Shown here piece by piece: positions 36,246 to 43,879 of a DNA stretch of 64,000 nucleotides (its first letter is position 1; every line of letters starts with the position of its first letter). The stretch is from VRUE01 sp963824215 (GTDB lineage Bacteria > Actinomycetota > Thermoleophilia > Solirubrobacterales > 70-9): NCBI GenBank assembly GCA_963824215.1, contig CAWGOE010000001.1, positions 1 to 64,000 on the forward strand, given 5' to 3'. The notes under the pieces are model-generated. The model was not told where the DNA came from and did not search any database. It was given only the letters and a program-made list of their open reading frames with translations. The position numbers and the translations under genes were made by a program.

Positions 36246-37414
36246 GGATCAGCAGGGGTTTTCTGCTGTTCCTGCGCCTCATCTAAGCGAGGCGGACACA
36301 ATCCGGACACATCGCGCCGCGCCTGCGCGATCTGATCCTCGGCAGACATGCGCTCGGCGATGTCGAACTCATCGAAGACGTGTGCGTAAACGTCAAGCGT
36401 CATCGTCGGCGAGTGCCCAGCCTGTCGCGCGACCTCAACCACGCTGCGCCCTTCGTGGATCAGCAGCGAGACAAAGCTATGGCGCAGGTCGTACGGACGA
36501 GCGCCCTCCAAGCCAACTGCGCGGCAAGCAGGCACCCACGCGTCCCGGTGCCAGGTCTGCCAGGCCGGGTCGTTCCAGACGCCGCCTGAGCCGTTCGGGA
36601 ACAAGAGCGCGTCGTCGTCGGACTGATCGAGCGAGCGTCGCCACTCGCCCAGGTCGGCGGCAAATGGAGCGAGTAGGCGCACGGTCCGCGCTTGGCCAGT
36701 CTTGGTCGTCTTGACCCCGCCCTGACCGTCAGCAGCCTTCTCGACCAGGAGAGTGCGCTCGCGTACGTCCAGCCAGCGCAGCGCAAGCGCCTCCTGTGGT
36801 CGCAGTCCGGCGTAAGCGAGCAATCCGATCATCACCGCATCCCGAACACCGTGCTTGCGCCTCTCCGCAACCACAGCGCGCAGCCGCTCGACCGTGAGCG
36901 GCGGCAGCGGTCGGACCTCCCGCTGCCTGCGGACCTTCGGCTTCTGCACCGCCTTGACGGGGTTGTGACCGATCCGCCGCCACTCGACCGCTCGCCGCAG
37001 GATGCCCTGGAGAAGCGCGAGCGCCCGATAGATCGTCGGCTGCCCCACTCCATCCGCTTCCAGTTCCGCTCTGAAGCGCTCGACCGCCTCCGGCGTGATC
37101 GCGTTGAGTCGCATCGAGCCGAGCCGTGGCAGCACGTGCCGATCCCACAGGCCCGCGTAGCTGCGGAGCGTGCGCGCCGCGAGGTTCGGCGCGGCGTAGA
37201 GCTTCCACCACTCCTGCGCGAAGTCGGCAAGCGTCTGCCGGCCGCCGCTGAGCAGGTCCAGGTCGCCGGTTCGCTTCCGCCTGACGACCTCGGCATCGAA
37301 GGCGTCGGCATCCCGCTTCCACCCGACCACTTTCGAGCGCGCCCGACCCTGCTCGTCGCGCCATCGCACCCGCCAGACAGCGCCGCCCTTCCGCTCGACC
37401 CGTTCGACACTCAT
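36131..37414 (-). CDS. Tyrosine-type site-specific recombinase (integrase)
   Basis: It starts at 37414 (MSVERVERKGGAVWRVRWRDEQGRARS), an arm-binding N-terminus, with a core-binding SAM-like domain at 60-160. The catalytic residues are Arg205 (AYAGLRPQEAL), Arg311 (PYDLRHSFVSL), His334 (QAGHSPTMTL) and Tyr343 (LDVYAHVF). It should insert and excise the element at the 3' end of the acyl-CoA dehydrogenase gene. Its reading frame has no stop before the attachment site and continues 115 bp into the antisense of that gene, giving 427 residues in the integrated state. Confidence 0.92.
   Translation of the reverse strand: MSVERVERKGGAVWRVRWRDEQGRARSKVVGWKRDADAFDAEVVRRKRTGDLDLLSGGRQTLADFAQEWWKLYAAPNLAARTLRSYAGLWDRHVLPRLGSMRLNAITPEAVERFRAELEADGVGQPTIYRALALLQGILRRAVEWRRIGHNPVKAVQKPKVRRQREVRPLPPLTVERLRAVVAERRKHGVRDAVMIGLLAYAGLRPQEALALRWLDVRERTLLVEKAADGQGGVKTTKTGQARTVRLLAPFAADLGEWRRSLDQSDDDALLFPNGSGGVWNDPAWQTWHRDAWVPACRAVGLEGARPYDLRHSFVSLLIHEGRSVVEVARQAGHSPTMTLDVYAHVFDEFDIAERMSAEDQIAQARRDVSGLCPPRLDEAQEQQKTPADPYNPISLPRISFITSSVPPPIGPRRASRTARSMPYSRM
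36210..36245 (+). repeat. Attachment-site repeat 1 (attL, 3' end of the acyl-CoA dehydrogenase gene)
   Basis: 36-bp sequence beginning ATGAAGGAGATCC and ending GGGGTTGTAG. The same 36 bp are at 43803-43838 and its last 33 bp at 44861-44893. It lies beside the integrase and contains the stop codon of the target gene, which is the usual design for a tyrosine recombinase attachment site. Confidence 0.93.
36294..36315 (+). repeat. Candidate integrase arm-type site, left
   Basis: 22-bp sequence beginning GGACACAATCC-GGACACAT, itself two GGACACA half-repeats 11 bp apart. The same 22 bp occur in the same orientation at 43666-43687. In the excised circle the two copies would flank the joined attachment site (48 bp on one side, 115 bp on the other), where arm sites of tyrosine recombinases are found. 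The site lies inside the integrase C-terminal coding sequence. Confidence 0.55.
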
Positions 37415-37423
37415 AAGCCCCGC

Positions 37424-37708
37424 CTATCCCTCAGCGCCTTCATCGAGCAGGGCGCGCAAGCTGCCCTCCACACCGGAGAAACGACGCCGGGCTCGCCGGG
37501 ATGGCGACGGACTCGCCCCGAACGTCTCCCCCGCGATCCAACGCTCCAACTCGGCCGGGTGGATGCGGAGTCGATGGCAGAGACGCGCCGCCCGCAACTC
37601 GCCCCGCGCAATCGCTCGGTAGACCGCGCGCCGCGACAGCCCGCAAACGCGGGCAACGTCCTCCGGCGACAGCAGCCGCTCGATCTCGATGTGATCCTTG
37701 TCGCGCAT
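37424..37708 (-). CDS. Excisionase-like helix-turn-helix protein
   Basis: 94 residues: MRDKDHIEIERLLSPEDVARVCGLSRRAVYRAIARGELRAARLCHRLRIHPAELERWIAG, the HTH_17/excisionase fold, with an Arg-rich tail (SPSRRARRRF). It is encoded 9 bp upstream of the integrase and probably acts as its directionality factor. A general regulator of the integrase promoter is the alternative. Confidence 0.8.
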   Translation of the reverse strand: MRDKDHIEIERLLSPEDVARVCGLSRRAVYRAIARGELRAARLCHRLRIHPAELERWIAGETFGASPSPSRRARRRFSGVEGSLRALLDEGAEG

Positions 37709-38055
37709 TTCCTCTGCACCCCACCTGTCGGGGAAAGGGCCAAATGCATCGGTCCGAATCCCAATTCGTCCAACCCAACGCGACCGCGGGGCGGCGACAA
37801 GAGCGGCCGCCGCACGGCGGAAGCCGCGCCAAAATCGGCCGCACGCCGCTCGCCGAAAAAGCGCCTCCCAGGCACGAACCCGGCGGGGTTCCCAGTGTGT
37901 CGTGCTGTAGGGCTTTTAGTTCTGGAGGGATTTCAGAGCCCGCCCAGCACGTCTTTCTGAGTGCCTGTCCTTGGTCCTTGACCGATGCCTTGGCTTGGGT
38001 CTGGATTGATGGCCTGGCTGGCTGTCTTATCTTGATGATTGGTTGGGCTGCTGGT
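37709..38055. other. 347-bp non-coding stretch with low-complexity part
   Basis: No supportable gene. On the minus strand 37925-38050 is CA-rich and imperfectly repetitive, with recurring CCAAG and CCAGNCC words (for example AGCCAAGGCATC and GGACCAAGGACAGG). This could be a control region for excisionase-integrase transcription or an origin-like sequence of the excised circle. Confidence 0.4.
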
Positions 38056-38340
38056 TCAAGGCGTTTGCTCGGGAGGAAGCGAGAGCGAGAACGCCCCGGC
38101 CCGCGTGCTACCGGGGGTCCAGGTGATGCCATCAAGCAGAGGACACTCGACCGAAACGTCCACGGCGGCGGCGATCTTGACCAGCGTGTCGATGCGTGGC
38201 GTACGGGCACCGGTCTCAAGCAGGCCGATCTCGGTCCGGTGGAGCGAGGCGAGCCAGCCAACCTCTTCTTGACTGAGGCCAGCGCGGCGGCGAGCTTTGC
38301 GGAGATTTGCGGCGAACTGGCGTGCAACGTCGGCAGGCAT
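38056..38340 (-). CDS. Xre family helix-turn-helix regulator
   Basis: 94 residues from ATG 38340: MPADVARQFAANLRKARRRAGLSQEEVGWLASLHRTEIGLLETGARTPRIDTLVKIAAAVDVSVECPLL, a typical lambda-repressor-like fold, followed by a short tail. The start overlaps the stop of the upstream winged-helix gene (TGATG). It probably regulates element genes; TTAGATA-TATG-TATCTAA upstream is a candidate site. Confidence 0.82.
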   Translation of the reverse strand: MPADVARQFAANLRKARRRAGLSQEEVGWLASLHRTEIGLLETGARTPRIDTLVKIAAAVDVSVECPLLDGITWTPGSTRAGAFSLSLPPEQTP

Positions 38341-38630
38341 CAGTCCACCTCCAGCCGCGCGAAGTAGAGCGCAGCGCGAGTCGGCAGGACAAACCGGCCT
38401 TGGCAATGGAGCATTCCTGCTCCTACGAGTTCGCGGACCGCACGCTCAACCGCGTCGTCGCTGTCGAAGCCGGGATCGACGTTCAGCACCAGCGAAAGCT
38501 CGGGGATCGTCAGCTGGGATGGATGCTCTTCGAGCAGAAACGCCAGCACAACCCGCTCGGCCTTCGTGTCCTCGGCATCGGGTCGGCGGAGATCACGCTC
38601 GGCGCAATCCGTAGGGTTGGGATCAGCCAT
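38340..38630 (-). CDS. Small winged-helix-like protein
   Basis: 96 residues from ATG 38630 (MADPNPTDCAERDL). It contains ERVVLAFLLEEHPSQLTIPELSLVLNVDPGFDSDDAVERAVRELVGAGMLHCQGRFVLPTRAALYFARLEVD, with the order helix, strand and a terminal beta wing suggestive of a winged helix. It is translationally coupled to the downstream Xre gene. I do not recognise the family. Starting at 38774 instead is unlikely as the added part is low-complexity. Confidence 0.6.
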   Translation of the reverse strand: MADPNPTDCAERDLRRPDAEDTKAERVVLAFLLEEHPSQLTIPELSLVLNVDPGFDSDDAVERAVRELVGAGMLHCQGRFVLPTRAALYFARLEVD

Positions 38631-38816
38631 GAGGAGGTCACTCTCCTTGTGGTTAGGCGGCCCGTCACGTTCACGCGCGGCGGGTCGCCGCTTTCTTGGA
38701 GCCGGTAGCCAGCTACCGTTCCCGCTGCGGTCGGACCTTGGAGACTTGGCCGACCGCCACGGGGCCGGCGTCACCAGCGCGCGGCCCCACTTATGTCCGG
38801 CAAAGCCTAGCAGGAT

Positions 38817-38834
38817 TTAGATATATGTATCTAA
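38817..38834. promoter_or_regulatory. 18-bp palindrome between divergent regulator genes
   Basis: TTAGATA-TATG-TATCTAA: perfect 7-bp arms in an AT-rich patch of the 255-bp gap between the winged-helix/Xre operon and the second Xre gene. It suits an operator read by one of the Xre proteins, overlapping the promoters in both directions. Confidence 0.55.
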
Positions 38835-38885
38835 GTCGGTCCAGGGCACTGACCCACTAGATCGCGATCTGAGAACGTCCCGTCA

Positions 38886-39134
38886 ATGCGGCACTCAGAG
38901 CGCCCCCAGCCAGCCCTCGGCAAGGCAATCCGCCAGCTCCGCCAAAAGCGCGGTCTCACTCAGGTAGCCCTCGGCGAAAAGGCCGGCATCACCGGCCGCT
39001 CCCTCTCCCTGATCGAGCGCGGCCACGCAAACCCAACCTGGGGCACGGTCAAGAGCATTGCCGAAGCCCTTGACGTCTCAATGGGCGAACTAGGCAGGCT
39101 TGCTGATAAACACGATCATCAGACCAATGACTGA
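38886..39134 (+). CDS. Xre family helix-turn-helix regulator
   Basis: 82 residues: MRHSERPQPALGKAIRQLRQKRGLTQVALGEKAGITGRSLSLIERGHANPTWGTVKSIAEALDVSMGELGRLADKHD, a complete lambda-repressor-like domain with little else. It is divergent from the other Xre gene and 9 bp upstream of the DUF4145 gene, forming an operon with it. Confidence 0.85.
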   Translation: MRHSERPQPALGKAIRQLRQKRGLTQVALGEKAGITGRSLSLIERGHANPTWGTVKSIAEALDVSMGELGRLADKHDHQTND

Positions 39135-39541
39135 TCCGACGACATGCACGATCTGACGACTGTCGAGGGGCTCGCAGGAGCCATCCATCCATCTGCCCTA
39201 GGAACTGAGGATCTCGGCACGGTGGATGGTACGTTCTGCCCCCAATGCGGTGGACGCCGGCGAATGCGGCTGCTCTCGCTCCACTGGGAGGATCACTGGG
39301 CTCCCCAGCGAGGTAATCCACAGTATTCGGGAGATCTGACCAGCGTTACTTACGCAGCCGATATACCTGCGAGTAACGATCCATCGCCTGCCATGTATGC
39401 GGCTGTCTGTGTGCAGTGTGATCACATCTATGTGCTTGTCGTCCACGCTGGTCCCGATGGGCTTGAGATCGCCGCTCTGCCCTCCTCCTACGGGGGGTTG
39501 GCCACCCCCCACACTAGGCCTGAGGTTGCGTACTACCTAGC

Positions 39542-40581
39542 TGTAGCTACTCAGAACGTTGTTCCAACTCGGCGAGCCGAGCCGCGGGCGTCTTGTGGCC
39601 GAGGGAGCCATGTCCTCGGGTGAAGTTGTAGTGGGTGAGCCAACCAGGAAGGGCTGCGGTCCTCTCGGCTGAGTTCGCGTAGATGGCTCCATAGGCCCAC
39701 CGGTTCTGAAGCGTCTGGATGAATCGCTCGGCCTTGCCGTTTGTCCGCGGCCGATATGGCTGGGTGAAGAGGTGCTTGAGCCCGAGCTTCCCGACAGGCG
39801 CTCGCATGCGCATGGGAGCGGTAGCAGGAGCCGTTGTCGCTCATCACCCTCTCGACGACGATGCCCATCGAGGCGAACCACTGGACGGCCCGTCGCAGGA
39901 AGCCGATGGCGGTGACGGCGCGCTCGTCTGCAAGCACCTCGACGTAGGCGAGCCGGGTGGCGTCGTCCACGCAGACGTGGACGAACTCCCAACCGGCGAC
40001 GCCGTAGCCGCGGGCATCGGTGAAGCGGTCGCGGCGGTTGCCGGTAACGCGATGGCCAGGTCGCAGGATGCGCCCCAGCTTCTTGATGTCGACGTGGATC
40101 AGCTCGCCTGGGCGCTTGCGCTCGTAGCGGTTGGGCGGCTCGGGTGGAGTCAGGCGACTCCGCTTGCCCAACCCGATTCGCTTCAGCCACCTGGAGACGG
40201 TTGAGAGCGCCATCCCGAGCACCTCGGCAATCTCGGCGGCGGTCATCCGCAGCCTTCGCAACGCCTCGATCGCCTTGACCCGTTCTGGTGGCAGCTGCGT
40301 CGGGTGCGCCTTCGGCGCAGAGCTGCGGTCGAGCAGGCCATCCTCCCCTTCAGCGCGCCAACGGGCGCGCCACTTGGCGGCGGTTCGCTCGCTGACGCCG
40401 GCGGCCTCGGCCGCCAACGTCAGCGACCAGCCTCCTTCAAGGCGATCTACGAGCAGGCGCCTGCTTTTCGGGCAGGTGCGGGCGTTAGCGTGGAGCTTCA
40501 TCCGGTGTCCTCCTTGATCTGGGTGGTCAGCACCCCCAGCCTTCAAGGAGGCCCGGATGAACAACGTGGTGAGGAACTACA
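39542..40581 (-). mobile_element. IS481-family insertion sequence, 1040 bp
   Basis: Ends are imperfect inverted repeats, TGTAGCTACTCAGAACGTTG at 39542 and, reversed at 40581, TGTAGTTCCTCACCACGTTG. Flanks are CCTAGC on the left and CCTAGA on the right, i.e. the NCTAGN target form known for IS481, with a 5- of 6-base duplication. It contains one transposase gene on the minus strand. Confidence 0.85.
39547..40501 (-). CDS. IS481-family DDE transposase (frameshifted)
   Basis: Start ATG 40501: MKLHANARTCPKSRRLLVDRL, then a helix-turn-helix (SLTLAAEAAGVSERTAAKWRARW) and a second one (AAEIAEVLGMALSTVSRWLKRIG). The rve domain has the first Asp in ELIHVDIKKLG, the second in VERVMSDNGSCYRS, and the Glu in NGKAERFIQTL. 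The frame changes near 39808 between the second Asp and Glu, so it is either a sequencing indel or an inactive copy. Confidence 0.85.
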
Positions 40582-41004
40582 CCTAGATCAGGCCCACCGA
40601 GCCAGATCGGTCGGCGCACTGAGCGCGGCAGCGGCAATGTATCGCGCCGCACTTGACCAACTGCTGTTCCATGAGGGCTTTACGACCGGAACGCTAGGCC
40701 CGAAGATCGACGCACTTAAGGCCGCCGAGCCTTCTCCACGATGGTTCGCTGATCTAGGCACGGACTACCTTGAGGTAATCAACTGGCTCGGGAGCGGCGC
40801 AATCCACCCGAATGATGGAGACGTAGAGCACCAGAAGACGATTGACAGAACTTTAACGGAGGCTGTCGATGCTCTCTTCACCGAGATTCTCTACTTGGTC
40901 TACGAGCGACCGCACGAGAAGCAGCAACGACTCGCATCGGTGAAGAAAGTTGCCGACAACCTGAGGCAAAAGAGAACCGGCTAAGACCCCCAAACGTGGA
41001 GTCT

Positions 41005-41247
41005 TTATAGGAATCGGCCGGGTGGCACTTTGGCGTCCTCTAGCACGTTTTGCTTTATGTCACGCGATAGCTTCGCGTTGTTTGAGACAACCAGACGCGC
41101 CACGGCATCTATAACCATTTCTACTGCGTCCTCCAGCTCCTCACTCTCCCAGTAGAAGCTTGAGGTGCTAGCACTCTGAAGCAACTCCCGCTGTAGGAAG
41201 TCACGGATTTGAGTCTCACTCATCCCGTATTTCCGAAACGCGTTCAA
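41005..41247 (-). CDS. Small hypothetical protein
   Basis: 80 residues from TTG 41247 overlapping the upstream stop, or 72 from ATG 41223 (MSETQIRDFLQRELLQSASTSSFYWESEELEDAVEMVIDAVARLV). It is acidic and helical with a small polar tail. I do not recognise it. It lies in a four-gene minus-strand group with the membrane protein and PIN toxin-antitoxin genes. Confidence 0.5.
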   Translation of the reverse strand: MNAFRKYGMSETQIRDFLQRELLQSASTSSFYWESEELEDAVEMVIDAVARLVVSNNAKLSRDIKQNVLEDAKVPPGRFL

Positions 41248-42020
41248 TCCTCAACCTCCTCCAACTCGTGCTTCCTGGCAATAGTCCTGCTACCCGCCTC
41301 CAGTGCGTCGACGGCGAGGGCTACGTCGGCCCGTAGCCGAGAGTTGCTCTCGGCTAGACGCGCTCGCATGCTTGGTATCCGTGGGTCTGCGTTAAACGCG
41401 GCCCGTATCTCAGCGAAGTGTGACTCTCCATTCGTTCTTTGGAACGGATACCAAACGTCACTACCAGTGTCTCGGAACGCCTCCAGCAGTGCAGTTCCAC
41501 TGTCCCAGGCATTCACGACCGTCGTCTCCTCATGGAGAACCTCCGCATAAACGGCCCGTCCAACCTCATCAAAAAGCGAAAACGCGTCGCGTCGAGCCTC
41601 TTCAAAATCAGCGATGTCGCTTTCGACAAGGTCAAGAGAAGCGACTATCTTGTTGCTCGCTGCCGTAGCGGCCCGGCCATCTTCCTTCAATCTCGACCAA
41701 AGACGCCACACAGGACCGCGTTGTGGCCATTCTGGGTCACGCTCTTCGGTATCGATTCCCCAAGTGAGATGCTCGTCCTTCTCCATTGCACGACTGAGTG
41801 CAATCAGCTCAGCCCGAATCGGGGTGTATACCTTCGCCTTGCGTCGAATTGCAGCACGCGCTCTACGCCGCCGAGCATCCAAGGCGACATTGGCTTGGAA
41901 ACTTGCAAACCCGCCAGCTACCGCACCGAGAATGGCTGAAGCGGCCGCAACAATCGCCGTAGTAGCGATGTCCGGTTGGCCTTTCACTGCAAGGAAAAGT
42001 GGATCCATCGGGAACAGCAC
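41244..42020 (-). CDS. Membrane-anchored hypothetical protein
   Basis: 258 residues. One N-terminal membrane helix (about residues 18-40, IATTAIVAAASAILGAVAGGFASF) is followed by an Arg-rich segment (ALDARRRRARAAIRRKAKVYTPIRAELIALSRAM) and a mostly helical cytoplasmic region to LEEVED. It is 1 bp from the PIN gene. I do not recognise the family; a one-helix anchor followed by a long soluble helical domain is common among island-encoded proteins of unknown function. Confidence 0.6.
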   Translation of the reverse strand: MLFPMDPLFLAVKGQPDIATTAIVAAASAILGAVAGGFASFQANVALDARRRRARAAIRRKAKVYTPIRAELIALSRAMEKDEHLTWGIDTEERDPEWPQRGPVWRLWSRLKEDGRAATAASNKIVASLDLVESDIADFEEARRDAFSLFDEVGRAVYAEVLHEETTVVNAWDSGTALLEAFRDTGSDVWYPFQRTNGESHFAEIRAAFNADPRIPSMRARLAESNSRLRADVALAVDALEAGSRTIARKHELEEVED

Positions 42021-42021
42021 C

Positions 42022-42447
42022 CTAGAGGATCAACTTCAGCAGCTCGCAAGCTTCCTTTGCATTAATTGCAGCTGGTTCTAAGCCACTGTGATCGAGCAAA
42101 TCTCGGTCGCCGGTGACAATCACGTCGGCTCCGGCTTCGCGGGCGAGTGCAACGAGGTAGTCGTCGTCAGGATCTCGGAGCAGCGCCTCAATCTCTTGGG
42201 GATCGTCGTACTTGATAGCTGCCTCCTCGACGTTGGCGACAATTTCTGCCAGGTCGTCTGAGTCGAAGCGCTCTCGGAAGTAGTCGTTGGTCAGGGCGTG
42301 TCTGAACTCGCCTATCAGCCGGGGGCAGACGATAGCCTCGAAGTCGAAGTCCAGGAGGGCCGCCAGAATCAGCCAGGGGGCACCGCCACCGGGACGGCTA
42401 GCCACACCTGAGACGAGCGTGCTGGCATCGACTACGAGGCGTTTCAA
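42022..42447 (-). CDS. PIN-domain ribonuclease toxin
   Basis: 141 residues: KRLVVDASTLVSGVASRPGG, then PRLIGEFRHALT, DPDDDYLVALAREAGADVIVTGDRDLLD. Acidic residues at Asp7, Glu47, the DPDDDY Asp and the GDRDLL Asp form the PIN metal centre. The length and style fit COG1569-type toxins, which cleave RNA. The TTG start overlaps the antitoxin stop. Confidence 0.85.
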   Translation of the reverse strand: MKRLVVDASTLVSGVASRPGGGAPWLILAALLDFDFEAIVCPRLIGEFRHALTNDYFRERFDSDDLAEIVANVEEAAIKYDDPQEIEALLRDPDDDYLVALAREAGADVIVTGDRDLLDHSGLEPAAINAKEACELLKLIL

Positions 42448-42680
42448 CCGGGCGCTCGGCGGTCGTGCCGGGCTTCATGCACGGCTTTGACGCCAAGCTC
42501 GATTGCCTCGTCTTCGGAGAGCGTGTTGCGCTCCTGTACGCGTCGCAGGGTTTCGCGGCCGAGGGTCATCCTCGCCATCGACTCAAGCAGCTCGCGGTCG
42601 CTCATCTCAGGGCGACGCTGGTGCAGACGATCGAGCAGCTCGCTGTCGAACTCGACTCGCTTGGTTGGCGATGCGGCCAT
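42444..42680 (-). CDS. Antitoxin partner of the PIN toxin
   Basis: 78 residues from ATG 42680 (MAASPTKRVEFDSELLDRLHQRRPEMSDRELLESMARMTLGRETL). It is a small, charged helical protein overlapping the PIN toxin start by 4 bases, the usual antitoxin-first design. It likely masks the toxin and binds the promoter. A longer start at 42839 is unlikely because it would overlap the divergent gene. Confidence 0.75.
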   Translation of the reverse strand: MAASPTKRVEFDSELLDRLHQRRPEMSDRELLESMARMTLGRETLRRVQERNTLSEDEAIELGVKAVHEARHDRRAPG

Positions 42681-42741
42681 GCCGAGAATGGTAGCGCCGA
42701 CCCCCGCGGCTGCCGTTTGGGGAACCTGCTTCACTAGCGAG

Positions 42742-43638
42742 ATGGCAGACCCAGCCATTGATACGGCAACCCAGCGGCCCGCGACCGGCCTGGACCGGGG
42801 CGCACGCAGACTCATCCTAACGGCCGTCCGCGAGATCACTAACCTCGGTCCAAGCGAGATCCTGACCTACTTTTTCCGCGACCGATTCGGTGGCTTTGAC
42901 GACTATTACGCAGCGGTCGAACAGGTTTGGAGTAACGCCACCGGCTATCTAGTGAAGGATGCCGTGACGTCGGCCGAAGTCGACGCCGAGTTTCCGGCGC
43001 ATTTTGGACGACGGCCCAACCCTCGCGTGGTAGGAGCATTCGCCTTCCTTCTGGCCATTCCCGAGCCAGACTTCCGGCTCGCCACTAGCGATTCTCTCCG
43101 CGCCCTGGGGGCAATGGAGGCAGCCTCGGATCGCATCACGCAGATCTGCCGCGCTCGGGGGACGCCTTGGACATTCGCGCCACCTGACGGCTTTGAATAT
43201 GTAGGAGACGAGGAAGTTGAACGGGAGTTGATCCGTCCAGCCTTGGCCGCGATCAACCTGCCAGAGTTCGCCGGAGGCGTTCGGGCAGAGTTCGAAGCCG
43301 CGCGGTCAGAGCTCGCCAAGGGCACGCCAGCCGCACTCAAGCAGGCCGTGCATGAGGCGGGTTGTGCAACTGAGAGCGCGATGAAGGTCGTTCTGGCCAG
43401 GCACGGCGTCGAATACCAGCAGGGCGACACGGCGTCCCCGTTGTTCAATCACCTAGAGGCGGCAGGGATAGTGCCGCGCCCGATGCAAAACCTCGTGCTC
43501 GTGGCTATGACGCCTCGCAATAGGTGGGGCGGGCATGGCGCAGGCGCCACGCCCCATGAAGTAAATCCCGAGGAGGCAGGAGCGGTGGTGGCGGGAGCTG
43601 CCGGTGCGATCGCTTACCTCGCAGCACAGCTGCCATAG
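42742..43638 (+). CDS. Abi_C-like (abortive infection C-terminal) protein
   Basis: 298 residues from ATG 42742 (MADPAIDTATQRPATGLDRGARRLILTAVREITNLGPSEI). The C-terminal region has FEAARSELAKGTPAALKQAVHEAGCATESAMKVVLARHGV and LVAMTPRNRWGGHGAGATPHEVNPEEAGAVVAGAAGAIAYLAA, with the RNxxGGHG block resembling the Abi_C (PF14355) signature. Abi_C proteins are linked to phage exclusion, but no mechanism is proven for this branch. It is divergent from the antitoxin gene. Confidence 0.65.
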   Translation: MADPAIDTATQRPATGLDRGARRLILTAVREITNLGPSEILTYFFRDRFGGFDDYYAAVEQVWSNATGYLVKDAVTSAEVDAEFPAHFGRRPNPRVVGAFAFLLAIPEPDFRLATSDSLRALGAMEAASDRITQICRARGTPWTFAPPDGFEYVGDEEVERELIRPALAAINLPEFAGGVRAEFEAARSELAKGTPAALKQAVHEAGCATESAMKVVLARHGVEYQQGDTASPLFNHLEAAGIVPRPMQNLVLVAMTPRNRWGGHGAGATPHEVNPEEAGAVVAGAAGAIAYLAAQLP

Positions 43639-43665
43639 ATCAAGCGACTGGCTCTGCGCCCTGTG

Positions 43666-43687
43666 GGACACAATCCGGACACATCGC
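43666..43687 (+). repeat. Candidate integrase arm-type site, right
   Basis: Same 22 bp as 36294-36315 (starting GGACACAATCC, two GGACACA half-repeats), direct orientation, 115 bp before att repeat 2. See the left copy for the reasoning. Confidence 0.55.
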
Positions 43688-43802
43688 CCGGACCAAGCGC
43701 GATCACGACTGATCGTCGCCTTCTTCCCTGAACAAGCTCATTTGCAGCGAGTCCTTGCCCTCGGATGATCTCGCATGCACGCCCGTGCCATGCTCGTGAC
43801 TC

Positions 43803-43838
43803 ATGAAGGAGATCCTCGGCAAGCTGATGGGGTTGTAG
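43803..43838 (+). repeat. Attachment-site repeat 2 (junction of segments A and B)
   Basis: Identical over 36 bp to 36210-36245. It is the right end of the integrase-bearing segment and the left end of the toxin-antitoxin segment. Flanks differ from copies 1 and 3. Confidence 0.92.
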
Positions 43839-43879
43839 TCCGCAAGACCAGGTAATCTGTGCCTTGCTAGGTACGGATT

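Larger units (their letters stand above)
39144..40984 (+). pseudogene. DUF4145 protein, interrupted by an IS481-family element
   Basis: The left part (39144-39541) has zinc-ribbon-like cysteines TFCPQCGGRR and AVCVQCDHIY. The right part (40582-40984) has the DUF4145 helical region: YRAALDQLLFHEGFTTGTLGPKIDALKAAEPSPRWFADLG, then GSGAIHPNDGDVE. Removing 39542-40581 with one copy of the target duplication joins them in frame (EVAYYL / DQAHRARSVGALSAAAAMYR), giving a protein of about 264 residues. DUF4145 is found in restriction or defence contexts; the gene is inactive here as sequenced. Confidence 0.8.

Noticed and set aside
36246..36275. Terminator hairpin CAGCAG-GGGTTTT-CTGCTG just after att repeat 1
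   Set aside because: The stem is only 6 bp and it is inside the open integrase frame, so I do not call it a terminator.
40501..40564. Start of the transposase at 40564
   Set aside because: The first 21 residues do not resemble IS481 transposases, whose usual start MKLHANARTCP is at 40501.
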